Under the pieces are notes generated by a model that saw only the letters and a list, made by a program, of their open reading frames with translations, did not search any database and was not told where the DNA came from. Below are positions 35,036 through 45,340 of a DNA stretch of 64,000 nt, one piece after another. A program made the position numbers and the translations under genes. Source of the stretch: Phoma sp. XZ068 (lineage: Eukaryota > Ascomycota > Dothideomycetes > Pleosporales > Didymellaceae); NCBI GenBank assembly GCA_004835665.1, contig RBKR01000024.1, forward strand, positions 806,001 through 870,000, given 5' to 3'. Within the stretch, counting starts at the first letter, position 1; the number at the start of each line of letters is the position of its first letter.

Positions 35036-35341
35036 ATGAAGTACTTTGTCGCTGCAGTTACTATCCTCAGGTAAGCAGAACACTCACAGTGTAGTTAGTC
35101 CATTCCATCCACTTATCTCTTCACAGCCTTTGCATCGGTGGTAAGTCTACACTTCGAGTTCAGGCTTCCAAACAGCTTTGCTCAATTGATTAAAGATGCG
35201 GCGGCTATCACCTGCGGTGATCAGGCTGGCTCGCGAGGCGTCAGATGTGTCGCTGCAGGTAGAAACTGCCCATCCGGTTTCCGACCTGTTTTCTACGACA
35301 GCTCGACTCCTTGCCGAAGCGGCCAGCGCTGCTGCATCTAG
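35036..35341 (+). CDS. Small secreted cysteine-rich protein (64 aa, three exons with a 14-nt micro-exon)
   Basis: Exons are 35036-35070, 35127-35140 and 35196-35341. The introns are GTAAGC...TTCACAG (56 nt) and GTAAGT...TTAAAG (55 nt), and the second contains an in-frame stop if not removed. Spliced, the gene gives a hydrophobic N-terminal signal peptide (MKYFVAAVTILSLCIG) with likely cleavage after DAAA near residue 20. The mature peptide has about 44 residues and six cysteines spaced C-x10-C-x6-C-x14-C-x5-CC, ending two residues after the last cysteine. Fungal proteins of this design are candidate effectors or antimicrobial peptides; no specific family was recognised. A TATA box and pyrimidine-rich leader precede it. 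The model rests on splice signals; the phases match exactly. Confidence 0.7.
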
Positions 35342-36479
35342 AAGATGCCTATGGGTTGACATTGTCTCGACGGTTATATTTTGGCCTGCAGCCAAGAACC
35401 AGGAAAGCAGCGATCTGGTAGTTACTGCAGGAAGAGCAAGCGACAGCGATCACCTCCTGTGGTGGTGACGAATGTTTTTTCGGTGAGCAGCGAGAAGGCT
35501 CAAGAGCGGAGAGAGAATCGGGTTTCTTTGACAGCAGCGATCGATAGCTATCAGCCCATACAAAATTCATGAGATACCCACCAAACTTAAGCTTATTGCT
35601 GTCTCCTCCTATTGCTGAATCACTTCAACAACTATACTCCACTGCCTACAACACAGTAAACACAGCTGGGATGGCTGCACAAAAGCCGACGAAGTGCAGA
35701 TCAAGCTGATAAAAGAAAAGGTGTGCACCATGGCTTGGGCATCAGATGCCAAAGTCTGCTGTGATGCGCGGCAGCAACGAGGAGCGGCTCCACAGTCGCC
35801 TCGGACGGAAAACCAAGATGGTCCAGAGAGCGCAAGCCCAATGTGCTGCTCTCTGTACGCTTGAGAAGAGGGGCAGGTCCATGCTTGCAGAGAGAGAAGT
35901 ATGGACAACCTGCTCGGGGTAAGGTAGGTTTGCATTGCTTGTCATTCTCCTAACACACTATCTATCATAACCTATACTCTAGGGCTCTCTGCTAAAATCC
36001 AGTCTTAAGCCACTTTACTAACAGCAGAGCTCAATGCGTGGTCCTGAGCTCTTAGCAAGCCACTCGATAAAGTCAGCGTCGCCCACACCGACTAGCTCAC
36101 CACCCTATCGTGCCCATGCACCCAACGCGCCTGTTCAGTCAACGCGCGTCCTAGCACCCACACCAGCTCAGTCAAAACCGAAGCCACAGAGCCACATACA
36201 ATAGCTATCATCACAAGTTTTTTTTGGTGGAGTAATCTATCAACCTATGCGACAAAATCTCTCACCAATAATTTCTTGGTAGACGTATTTTGCGGCCGCG
36301 GGTGTTGGTTTGGTGTGGAGGTGTTACCGTAGCTTATCACCCCTCCGGCAGGATCACCTTCCCGGCAGCGAACACCAAACCCACCGACATTGGAGATGAG
36401 GCTGCAGCAGCTACCACAATTGCTATTATTACAAGACCTCTTGGTAAAGGTATCGCATAAGCATGATAATCAATCCCAT
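35342..36479. other. Intergenic, no gene seen
   Basis: The first few hundred bases are probably the 3' UTR of the secreted-protein gene. Short frames beyond show no motif. Confidence 0.5.
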
Positions 36480-37301
36480 CTATCTAAATCTCATTGGTGG
36501 ATTGATAGCGCGGCCTGAATTGGAGGTAGGCGGCAGAGGTGGTAGGGAAGGCGTAGAAGGAGCCCCTACCTTAGCACCACCACGTGCAACCACCACCAGC
36601 TTCTTTTTGCTCTGTGAGGTGAGCTCTTTCTTATTACCCTTTTTAGTAAATATCCTCTGCTTTTGGAGTCGTTCTTTGGCTTCCTTTGCGCGCTTCTTCT
36701 CCTCGCGCTTCGCCGCCTGATCTGCCTCCTTCTGCACCCTCCGCGCCTCCCTTTCAACCTTAGTATTAGCGACCCTTTGGCGCCTCTCTTCAAGCATTCT
36801 TTGCCTGCTTTCCCTCCTAACTACCCTCTCTGCCTTCCGGGCAGCTTTCTGTTGTTGTACTTGTAGTTCCTCCTGCTCCACCAGCGCTGTAAGTTCTCTG
36901 TATCTAGCGATCGCCTTAGGTGAAAGGAGTAAGGCTCCACCTTGGGTGTAACCCTCTTGTTCAAGCCTGTCAATTGCACTACGCTTCTTAGGCTTCTTCT
37001 TGCGCCGTAGTGAACGTTTGGCGCCTTCAAGCTCGCCATCGCGGAGGTTGTGCTTGATAATCTGAGTGTGGACCTGAGCCTCAAGCTCCTTGGCTGCTAG
37101 AGTGGTAATATCTTCAACCGCCGCTCTTATAAGGCGCCTCATGCCTCTCCAGTCGCCCGCGCTTAGTGTTGAGGTGGTAGAGCCTTCGCGATCTTGCTGA
37201 GGAGGAGGGGTGGTAAACTTCTTGAGGATCCTATCTGGGTGTCGCAGCCATTGTGCTGGACCTAGTTCTGCTAGGTGCTGCATTGCTTGCTGCTGTTGCA
37301 A
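36480..37301 (-). pseudogene. C-terminal part of a pogo-like DDE transposase
   Basis: Open frame of about 270 aa without the catalytic domain. It has a helical region, then EQEGYTQGGALLLSPKAIAR, then a very long Lys/Arg/Glu/Gln coiled coil and a basic tail. A QREEYHGGAVFWSPRKI-like block followed by charged helices is the usual end of one class of fungal pogo transposases. The catalytic part is absent because the 3' end of the Tad LINE abuts at about 37305. The first residues (QQQQAMQHLAELGPAQWL) may already be transposase. The element was probably split by LINE insertion or rearrangement. Confidence 0.6.
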
Positions 37302-37312
37302 GACTGCAAGAG

Positions 37313-40300
37313 CTAGCGGGTGCAGATCCTGGTGTAGTACTGTGTGAGTCTAACAAAGGCTTCAAGGGCCTCTGGATTTCCTACTAGTGTTGCAGTATAC
37401 GCTAGGCCATCATCCTGGCTGGATGGTGGTATAGGCGGTCGTAGTGGCCATCTGCTAAAGGTCCCTAGGGTCTTCCGGCAAAGCGCGAGGTGCTCTGGTG
37501 TCTTGTCCTGTCTGCATGAGCAAATGAGGTTTGCATCCTTGTGGTTGTACTTTCGGTGGTACCAGGCGAAATCCCCGTGTCTGGTCCGGATAGAAAGTAG
37601 TCTGGCTAGGACATCTCTTGGTAGGTCTAGCTCTTTTGGACCGCTGTGTGGTGCATAGTCTAACTCCCAGCTCTTGTACCATTTTGAGAGCTTGGTCTTC
37701 TTGTCAGACCACCAGGTCTGTTGTGTGTGTCGTAATGTCTTGCGGGCTATTGTCTTGATGCCTGAGAGTGTAGGTATAGCGGCTTTTCCAGTCGGGGGTG
37801 ATGGGTGCTGGGCTTCTAGGTTGGCTAGCCTGTCTGCTGCCTCATTTCCTTCAATGCCTAGGTGTCCCGGGGCCCATTTGATAGAGACGTCGTGTGTCTC
37901 CATGGCACCGTGGCACTCCAGGAAGGCCCATTGAGAGGTAGGGGGTGCGTCGCCCCTGAGGCACCATATCACTGAGGTGCTGTCTATGCACAGCCAGATT
38001 CGACGGGTGCGGAGCGCTGGTTGCCTTATAGTGTGCTGGAGGCCTCTCCACGCTCCGATTGCCTCAGCGTCAAAGACGTGCGAGGTAGAGTGGAGTGAGC
38101 CGCGTCCAGTCTGCAGTTGCTTTCTGTTCTGATACACTGCAAAGCCGTAGGTAACCCGCTTTTCTCCTTCTTTTGTGTACTGTTCAGAGCCATCTGAGAA
38201 GATGGTGACATCTAATGGCGAGAGCTGGGCCCACCATTCATTGAAAGCCGTGGCTGCAGTCTTCTTGTCCATGCCAAGCGTTGGGTCTGTTCGGCAGCTG
38301 GCCGAGTAGTGAGGGGCTGTTAGTGTCGTCCTAGGGATCTCTGGTAGAAGAGATGCCATCTGTTGGACTTTAGTCTTGACTCGCTGGGGTTGTCCGGTTT
38401 TTACCCCCCTGTTCACTACATGTACTACTGTGCGCCTAGTGAGAGGGTGGTCTGCATCTGTGGTGCGCAGATGAGTTGCGAATCTGAGTTTAGCTTCCTC
38501 TAGAGCTACTGCTGCCGATAGCAGTCCGGCGTCTCGGAAGAGCGCAGCTGTAGGGGTTGTTCTCCACGCTGGTAGGATGCCTCTTGCTGCTATAGCCAGT
38601 GTCTTGTCTATAGCAGCTATGTGCCATCCAACATAAGCGCTGACCTCTTGTGGCCTGCTCGGTTTAAGTGTATGTGGCTGTTTAGTGCGGCCTCTGTACC
38701 AGCACTCGGTCCCATACAGGAGTGATGGGTACACACAGGCAATAGTAGCCCTGCGGAGGGAGCTGGCTGGTGGTCCATAGGTAGTCCTAGCTAGGCTGCG
38801 GATGTGATAGGCTACCTTAGTAGCCTTTGCAGTGCGTGTGGCTACATGTCGTCTAAAGGTGAGTCTGCGGTCAAACCACACTCCTAGCCAACGCAGGGCT
38901 GACTGACTGTGCTCTCCACCTGGGAGGATGGGGTGGATCGTGAGCTGCTCGTCGACCACACAGGGAGGGGAATAGCTGCTCCGCTGTCTGGTCAGGTGTA
39001 TCATTTCCTGCTTTTCTGGGGCAAAGGTGACCTTGTTGGCCTCGCCCCATGCTCTGATCCGCCTCAGGTCTGATGCTAGGAGCTCGACGTTGTTGTCTAT
39101 AGAGTGTGAGGCCCGGTATAGACATATGTTGTCTGTATATCCAAACCTCCGTTCTGTATCCATGGATAGTAGCTCGGCTAGATACAATATGTATAGGATA
39201 GGAGAGAGAGGCGAGCCTTAGGGTGTGCCACAGGCGATAGGGTAGCTAGGAGTAGTGATCTGTCCAAGGCGGACTTGAACCCTCCGGTCAGTGAGGAATG
39301 AGTCTACAAAGAGTATGGTCCTTTGTGGCCAGCCCTGTTGGGCCATCCGGTGTAGCAGGCGGTTCTTGAGGAGCGCATCAAAGGCGCCTTGAACATCTAG
39401 GGTGACCATAGTGACATGCTTTCCAAGTACCCATGCTGCTTCAGTGTCGTGGGTGAACGCTGCAGTGAGGTCTGCTGCAGAGCGCTTTGGAAGGACACCC
39501 CCATGCTGGGGGCTGAGGATCTTGTGTGTCATGGCAGTCCATGCAATTCGTCTTGCCACTGTTCGTTCAAGCCCTTTTCCAATGCAAGAGAGAAGCGCTA
39601 TAGGTCTCCAGGAGCGGGCTGATGTTCGGTCTGTCTTCCCTGTCTTAGGTATCATTGCTACCTCTGCAAGCTTCCATTGTGCTGGGAAGTGGTTAAGCTC
39701 AAGGCATCGCTGGAAGATTCTTCGTACGAGTTCCCCAACCTGAGCCCAGCAGGCACGGAGTAGTCGCACAGTAGAGCGATCAGTGCCTGGTGAGGTGCTT
39801 GAGACCCCTATCGTGTTTCGTTCAGTTTCCTCCAGTGAGATGTGTGTGCTCCACGGGAGGGTATCTGCATTCTCCTGGTCTGGGTAGTGCCTGAGGTCAT
39901 CCTCTGCTGTGTACCGGTTGAGGACTTCCTCTCTAAGAGCCTCTGCCTTCTCTAGGGGGTCTGATATTGTCATGTTGTTCACTATCAGGGGAGTGTCCTG
40001 GTTCTCTGGTGTAAGCTTGTGCCAGGCAATGATCTTAAACAGGTCCTTGTCATCTTTGGCATTGTCGATGACATGCCTCCAGTTCTGTCTCTTAGCCTGT
40101 CTGACTGTAGTCTTAAAGGCCTGTCTCACCTCTAGTAGACTGCCAGAGCAGAGCTGTCTAGCGCGTTTGTAGGCTTGGTAGGCAGTTTTGCACTCCCTGG
40201 TCCACCATGGTGCAGCGCGGCCTTCCTTGCGGTCGAGCTTGCCTGCTGCCTGAACAGAGTGCTGTACGGTGTCTGTGAGCAGCGCGACGCATTCATCTAG

Positions 40301-41145
40301 CTGTGCCGCATCCTGCGTTGCAAGCGGGTCTGGGATGTTTTGGACACCTATTTCTACCAGCCCACTGAACCTAGGTAGGCTTGCTCTGGGACTCTGTAGT
40401 GGTACTGTTCTCGATGCGGAGTGCCTGGAGTGGAGATAGGGACAGAGGTTACTATTGTCTCATGGTCTGAGCCGCTGTGCATGCTAGCATCAACAGCAGA
40501 CTGGGCAAATGGTACGTTAGAGAAGGTGAGGTCGAGGACATGGCCGGCGCAGTGTGTTGGCTGTCCCGGCACACCAATGTAGTCCATAGAGGCGCTAGCA
40601 GCCCATCTCGCTAGCTCCACACCTCCGTTGGCTGCAGTGATGGTAGGCTCAAAGGATTCATGTCTAGCGTTAAAGTCTCCTCCTACAAGGCAGAGTTGAG
40701 GGGGTATAAGATGTGTAACGTTTTGGATAACGTGCGGGGTGTGTGGCTGTCTGTAGCAGTTGAGTATCGCGACTCCATTCACCACAGCCCATAGCATGTC
40801 TGGGTGGTTGAGGCTCTCTCTAGCCTGGTATCGTAGATGGCGTCCTTTGCGGATGTAGGTCATCACCCTAGGGCGGGCTGAGCCTGGTGCGTTAGGAGTG
40901 TCCCAGGTGCTGATAGGTGCTAGGTGTATGAAGCCAGGGTGGGTGGAAGTTCTGGAGTTGGCACATGTGAAGGGCTCTTGAACACACACAACATCTATGC
41001 CCTTCTGAAAGGCCACCTCCAGTATTGTGATGTGCCAGGGTGAGCATCTGCTAACATTGGCCCAGCATACGCGGAGTGGTTTGCTCTGCAAGCTGGGCTG
41101 TGGATGCCTGTTACAGGCTGGGGTACTGTAAGGGTGTTCTAGCAT
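37313..41145 (-). pseudogene. LINE ORF2 polyprotein (endonuclease - reverse transcriptase - RNase H), multiply broken
   Basis: Endonuclease part (41145-40354) has VVCVQEPFT, LVGGDFNARH and SGSDHETIV. The frame is then disrupted between 40354 and 40129. The reverse transcriptase runs from 40129 with AMIPKTGKTDRTSARSWRPI and FDALLKNRLL, and stops at 39218 where the conserved PQGSP block is changed to a TAA (a CAA codon in the other copy). The next frame contains the active-site block reading YTDN instead of the YADD kept at 51.6 kb, so the catalytic aspartate pair is lost. RNase H is recognisable (VTIFSDGSEQ, FDAEAIGAWRGL, IDSTSVIWCL, WAPGHLGIEGNEAADRL). A Cys/His motif near the end (CSCRQDKTPEHLALC) is typical of the clade. 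Confidence 0.88.
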
Positions 41146-41840
41146 GTCGACGGAGGATCGTCGCTCATGCTGGCGTCTTCCCTCTCTGAGGTGGACGGGT
41201 CAGTGTGGATAGTTGATTGTGGACGAAAACTGCCGGCAGACAGTTGTCCTACATCCAGGCTTCTCTGGCCTGTGGCGGCCCGCCTCGGTCTCTTTTCTCT
41301 GCCGGTGGAAGCGGAGGATGCATAGGAGGCAGTGGTTGTAGGAAGTGGAGCCCTGCTGTCTCCTCCTTGCCTCTCGAGGAGTACGCTCAGGCTGAAGTGT
41401 AGCCCCTGCCGAAGGGTCTCTTCAACTGTCCTGTATAGGTGCTGCTGTGCTATTCTGCCTGCGCGACGGATAGCCTTTAGTTCGGTCCTTGTAGGCTTGG
41501 TGATGTGGCCGTTGACCCGGCGAGGTGCAGCAGGGCAGTTGGCGTGGCTAGCTGGGTGTGGTCCGTGACAGTTGGCGCACACGGCTTTGTGGGGGCAATT
41601 ATCCCCATACTGTCCTTGGTGTCTATCTGTGCGGTCTCCGCAGTGTACGCAGCGGGCTACCTGGGTGCATCGGCCAGCGTTACAGTAGCTCTGGCAGCCT
41701 GGGTTGTGTCGCTGTATGGTTGGGTGTTTGTGGATCTCCTTTGAAAATTGGCTAGTGCCAAAGAGCCGGAAGGAGCGGACCGGCTCCTTGTATGAGACAA
41801 TCCAGGTGGTGAGGCCATTCTGGTTCGCCCCATGCCGTGA
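41139..41840 (-). pseudogene. LINE ORF1 (gag-like) C-terminal half with zinc knuckles
   Basis: The reading frame contains GLTTWIVSYKEPVRSFRLFG, then a Cys-rich region (CQSYCNAGRCTQVARC, CVHC, CPHKAVCANC, HPASHANC) typical of the nucleic-acid-binding C-terminus of fungal LINE ORF1 proteins. Basic helices (RTELKAIRRAGRIAQQHLY) and a Ser/Pro-rich tail follow. The open frame continues upstream to 41993 but without family similarity, which places the 5' truncation at about 41840. Its product would bind the LINE RNA. Confidence 0.75.
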
Positions 41841-43986
41841 GGTCCTGCAGCTGACTGGCTGCTTTCCTATCTTCTGCGGAAGCATATTTGGGCGGCCGAC
41901 CTCGCTTTTTTGGTTTATCGGTAGCTGCTGCCGGCATCTCAAGCCGACTTTGAAATGATGTATCTGATAGGAGCCCAGCAGCAGCACGCGCAAATAGAAT
42001 TGATGTTTACTGTAAGTAGGATCGAGGTATTAAGAACGACAGAGAAAAGCAGAACAACATATATGGTTGCTTAAGGGGTCAATCGGCCCGTACGGCTTCC
42101 AGACGGGCGTTTGTTGTGAGATCGCGAATTAGGCTTAGTGCTGTCCTCGAAATCCAGATAGGGCTTAGTTTTGTCGCCAAAATTCAAACCGGCCTAGCGC
42201 CCTCCTTGCAACTCAAACTGCCCCAACTTCTAAGCACTGCAACGCAATAACAGAACAAGAACATGATAATCTGCTGGCAGGAGCTAGGAAGAGAGTATTT
42301 AAAGTATATGTTTTGAAGTTTAAATCCTTGAAATTCTAATGTTAAGCGTTCGTGTTGTAGTGGACTTCTTACTAATGGTAATTTAAAGTAGCTTTTTACT
42401 TTTAAATATAATTATTATAGGTAGCTTAATATAGGACTATTTAAGCAACTAGAAAGTATCTTCTTATACTTGTTTCTACTTAAATAGTATATTCTTCTAT
42501 ATAAGTCTTATAAGTAGTAAGGCCTTAAGTAAATAATCCTTAATAAAGTTGATTTGGCCATGTAGCTCTAGGGCTGATCCCAAGTAGGGCCCTGGGATAG
42601 ACCTTCCACAAAGGGATTTGCACGGAAGGCCGAAAGATTGATGCTGGCTGCGATGAATGTCGTTGACAACAATCCCGATGGAGACTGGGTCGATCTGCGG
42701 CGCCGTGCCCTCACATTCTTCGATGGATACATGCGTCTTAATGATGGCCAGTACATGACTTTAAAAATGTCTCTTTGTTACTAGTTTGACGGCGCTCATG
42801 AAGCACTGAAGAGTGACAAGCAATTCGGCAACGTCATCTACATCAGCCAACGTATCAACCAGTTCTAGATCAAGAGGAAGCAGAAAAGTCTTACCTAGGA
42901 AGAGCGCCTCTTACGGAAGGACGAAACAAAGCTGCACGACGCCCTTCATCGGGTGAACTTCAGCGCCCTCATGGTTGGCATCAGTGGCTCACTGACGACA
43001 CCACGACGGTCGATCCGGAGATATCTAGCCAAAAGCAAAGATTTGCCGCCATCAGCTTATGAGACAATGTGGCGACTTGTCATATCTTGTTTCTTGGAAG
43101 GTCAACACCGAGGCGCGCAGAACAAGACTGGATTGTTGTCTTGAAAACTTATCTCAACGATTTCGAGAACCCGAACAGCATGAAGAACGACGCGTTTCAT
43201 AAGCCCGCTGGTACCAACAACGGTTTCATCAGGAAGCCCTGCGTCTGTATCCTCTGACATGCCGCGTTCATCGCCTTTTCGACAACAAGGAAGTAAAAGT
43301 CGATATCGAGGCGTGTCACAGAGAGCGACGAGCACGCAAAGCAAAGACATTCGCTATAAGATACACAAGAATCGCCGGCGCGCTCGAGGAGAATATACTA
43401 GTGGTGGTGCCCGCGAAGCGCGTCGCGCTAGTGCAGAACCATAGGGTGCCAAATAAATGTGACCATATGCTGATAGTCTCTGAATAAAGGTGCGCGATTG
43501 AGGCAATGGGTTTAAAATGGAGGTGTGATACAGTTGACGTCCACTAAAGCTCATGTTGGCTTTGGAAGGACAGAAAATGGCACTCTTGTTGCGCGGAGAG
43601 CAAGGTAGGAAGATAATCTGAACTTCAGCTTTGTCGCGTCAGCAGGTGAATGTCCAGCTTAGTTAACCTTGTCACATTATTCCATGGTTATGAATAGTTT
43701 AGATTATTGTTTCTCAGGCACGGTAAAGTTAAGCGACCACTGTGCTACACAGCTTTATCTGCTACTGTGCATTAGTGGCACCAGAGGCGTCAAGTGCCTT
43801 AGGGTGATTCGCGACTTAGCCAAAGCAAGCAAGCACACGCCACGCCTGCATATATCGAGGCCATCCTAATGATGCACCTAGGAGTGAAATAGGAGCTACA
43901 GTGTTCGATTTTTAGTATTTAATGTAGCCTCAAGCTCGCGCTTCCTGCATCTACAGGCTTGAAACCCAGACTTATCGAAGATCAAC
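41841..43986. other. Degenerate, partly AT-rich interval
   Basis: The minus-strand frame 41937-41840 starts MPAAATDKPKKRGRPPKY, an AT-hook-like motif cut off by the LINE boundary. Positions 42300-42560 are strongly AT-rich with TTAAGTA/TACTTAA words, as in mutated transposon relics. Positions 42610-43150 carry short plus-strand frames (NPDGDWVDLRRRALTFFDGY, FDGAHEALKSDKQFGN, ISGSLTTPRRSIRRYL) separated by stops, probably a decayed gene that I do not recognise. Confidence 0.45.
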
Positions 43987-44544
43987 ATGCGTTACCAGTA
44001 TTTGTTCATCCCGAGTGCGCTCTTAGGCAACGTTTTCGCGCAAACACCAACTCTCTCGCTCCAGAACAATCGGGTTGAGAAGGCAAGTTGTGCGCCAAAG
44101 GTAGGTTAGCAAGGCACTAGGCGACCGTGTTCACGACTGACGGCCAACTCAAGCTTCACTTCTGCTCAAACACAGCTTGGAGAAACTGTATTGCACCGAT
44201 CACGTCTCCAAATCGCTGTGTGTCTACCAATAGACTCAACGACGTTGCTTCCATTGCGATCGAGCTAGGTCTGTGCTGCCGATTTTACAGGTATGTGCAT
44301 TCTTTTCTCAGATCGGCATTTGTGACACTAACCATCTAGTGATGTTGACTGCAATACTCCGTTCGCGGATGAAACTTGGTACCCTGGCATAAAAGAGGTA
44401 TCCGATAGTTTTAAAGAGCAGGTGGGCAGCTACATGTGCAACAATGGAATTACATCTTCGGTTTGCCCAGGTGCAGGCGCTGGAAACATGACTGCTTCAG
44501 GAACTCCTACCGCATCCCCTACCGCATTACAGTATATGGCATAA
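43987..44544 (+). CDS. Secreted cysteine-rich protein (151 aa, three exons)
   Basis: Exons are 43987-44100, 44154-44290 and 44340-44544. Introns are GTAGGT...CTCAAG (53 nt, phase 0) and GTATGT...CACTAACCATCTAG (49 nt, phase 2), and all phases agree. The N-terminus (MRYQYLFIPSALLGNVFA) is a plausible signal peptide cleaved before Gln19. The mature chain has nine cysteines including an adjacent pair (GLCCRF), an aromatic/acidic middle (TPFADETWYPG) and a Ser/Thr/Pro/Ala-rich C-terminus. No family recognised. Its size, secretion signal, cysteines and position among transposons fit an effector-like protein. No homologous relation to the 64-aa protein at 35036 is apparent. Confidence 0.65.
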
Positions 44545-44768
44545 ATTTAGTCTTTCGGTAATGGAGGGCTAGGGGATTCTAGCATGATTAGTTCTTAAGA
44601 GTGCTATTATATGAACAAGCTGCCTTAGATGTATATGAGGATAAATGCTGTCTTTGCTCTTGCACACTACTTTCCGCGACGCTGCATCCCTATGGCCGGA
44701 GAGAGTCGGCCAGTCTCCCTGCTAGCGGTGGCGGTATCTGTTGCCACATTACCTTTAGTACCGTAAGA

Positions 44769-44960
44769 ACTGGAACGGATCACAGAACTAGAACAGGTCA
44801 CAGAACTAGAACAGGTCACAGAACTGGAACAGGTCACAGAACTGGAACAGGTCACAGAACTGGAACAGGTCACAGAACTAGAACGGATCCACAGAACGAG
44901 AACGGATCACAGAACTGGAACAGACCCACAGAACCGGAACGGACGCCGGTCCTAGAATGC
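44769..44960. repeat. 18-bp minisatellite
   Basis: About ten consecutive copies of an 18-bp unit, GAACTGGAACAGGTCACA, with small substitutions (GAACTAGAACGGATCACA). One plus-strand frame across it would read HRTGTG repeats, but there is no reason to believe it is translated. It ends about 380 bp upstream of the bacterial-type kinase gene. Confidence 0.9.
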
Positions 44961-45340
44961 AGTCCAGAACTAGAAGGGAGTCTAGAGCTGGAAAACGCTT
45001 CAGAACTGGAAAACGCGTCAGAACTGGGTATGACAGCGACTGCCCTGACGACCAGATGCTGCTACATCATATAAGTGCGATCACATTCGTCCTTCAATGC
45101 CGTCGCTAACGCGCTCCGTAATAGTTGCAATTTGCCGCCACGAGTTCTGTTACCCCCACGGTTTGACCTGCCAAGTGGTCCAGCAATACTCTTGCCCACA
45201 GACGTCTCTTGTATTGCGCTTTGATCATCAAGTTAAAAAATACAGTTTCCCTTTACTATTTAAGACGACTTCGCTTAGGACTTCGCTTAGGAAACAATGG
45301 CGTAAGTCTAATACCAGCCGTCTTAGATTAAACCGTCACC

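Larger units (their letters stand above)
37313..41840 (-). mobile_element. Tad-clade LINE retrotransposon, 5'-truncated and inactivated
   Basis: The minus strand shows, in order, an ORF1 zinc-knuckle region (about 41830-41139) and ORF2 with apurinic-type endonuclease, reverse transcriptase and RNase H. ORF1 and ORF2 overlap by a few bases at 41139-41145. The N-terminal half of ORF1 is missing, because the sequence changes at about 41840 to an unrelated AT-hook-like frame (KKRGRPPKYASAEDRK). A poly(A) tail could not be defined at the 37.3-kb end. C-to-T type differences (on the + strand) relative to the fragment at 51.2-52.2 kb resemble repeat-induced point mutation. Confidence 0.88.

Noticed and set aside
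44601..45074. 157-aa ORF across the minisatellite
   Set aside because: Its body is the 18-bp repeat and flanks show no coding signal; the opposite strand is open as well.
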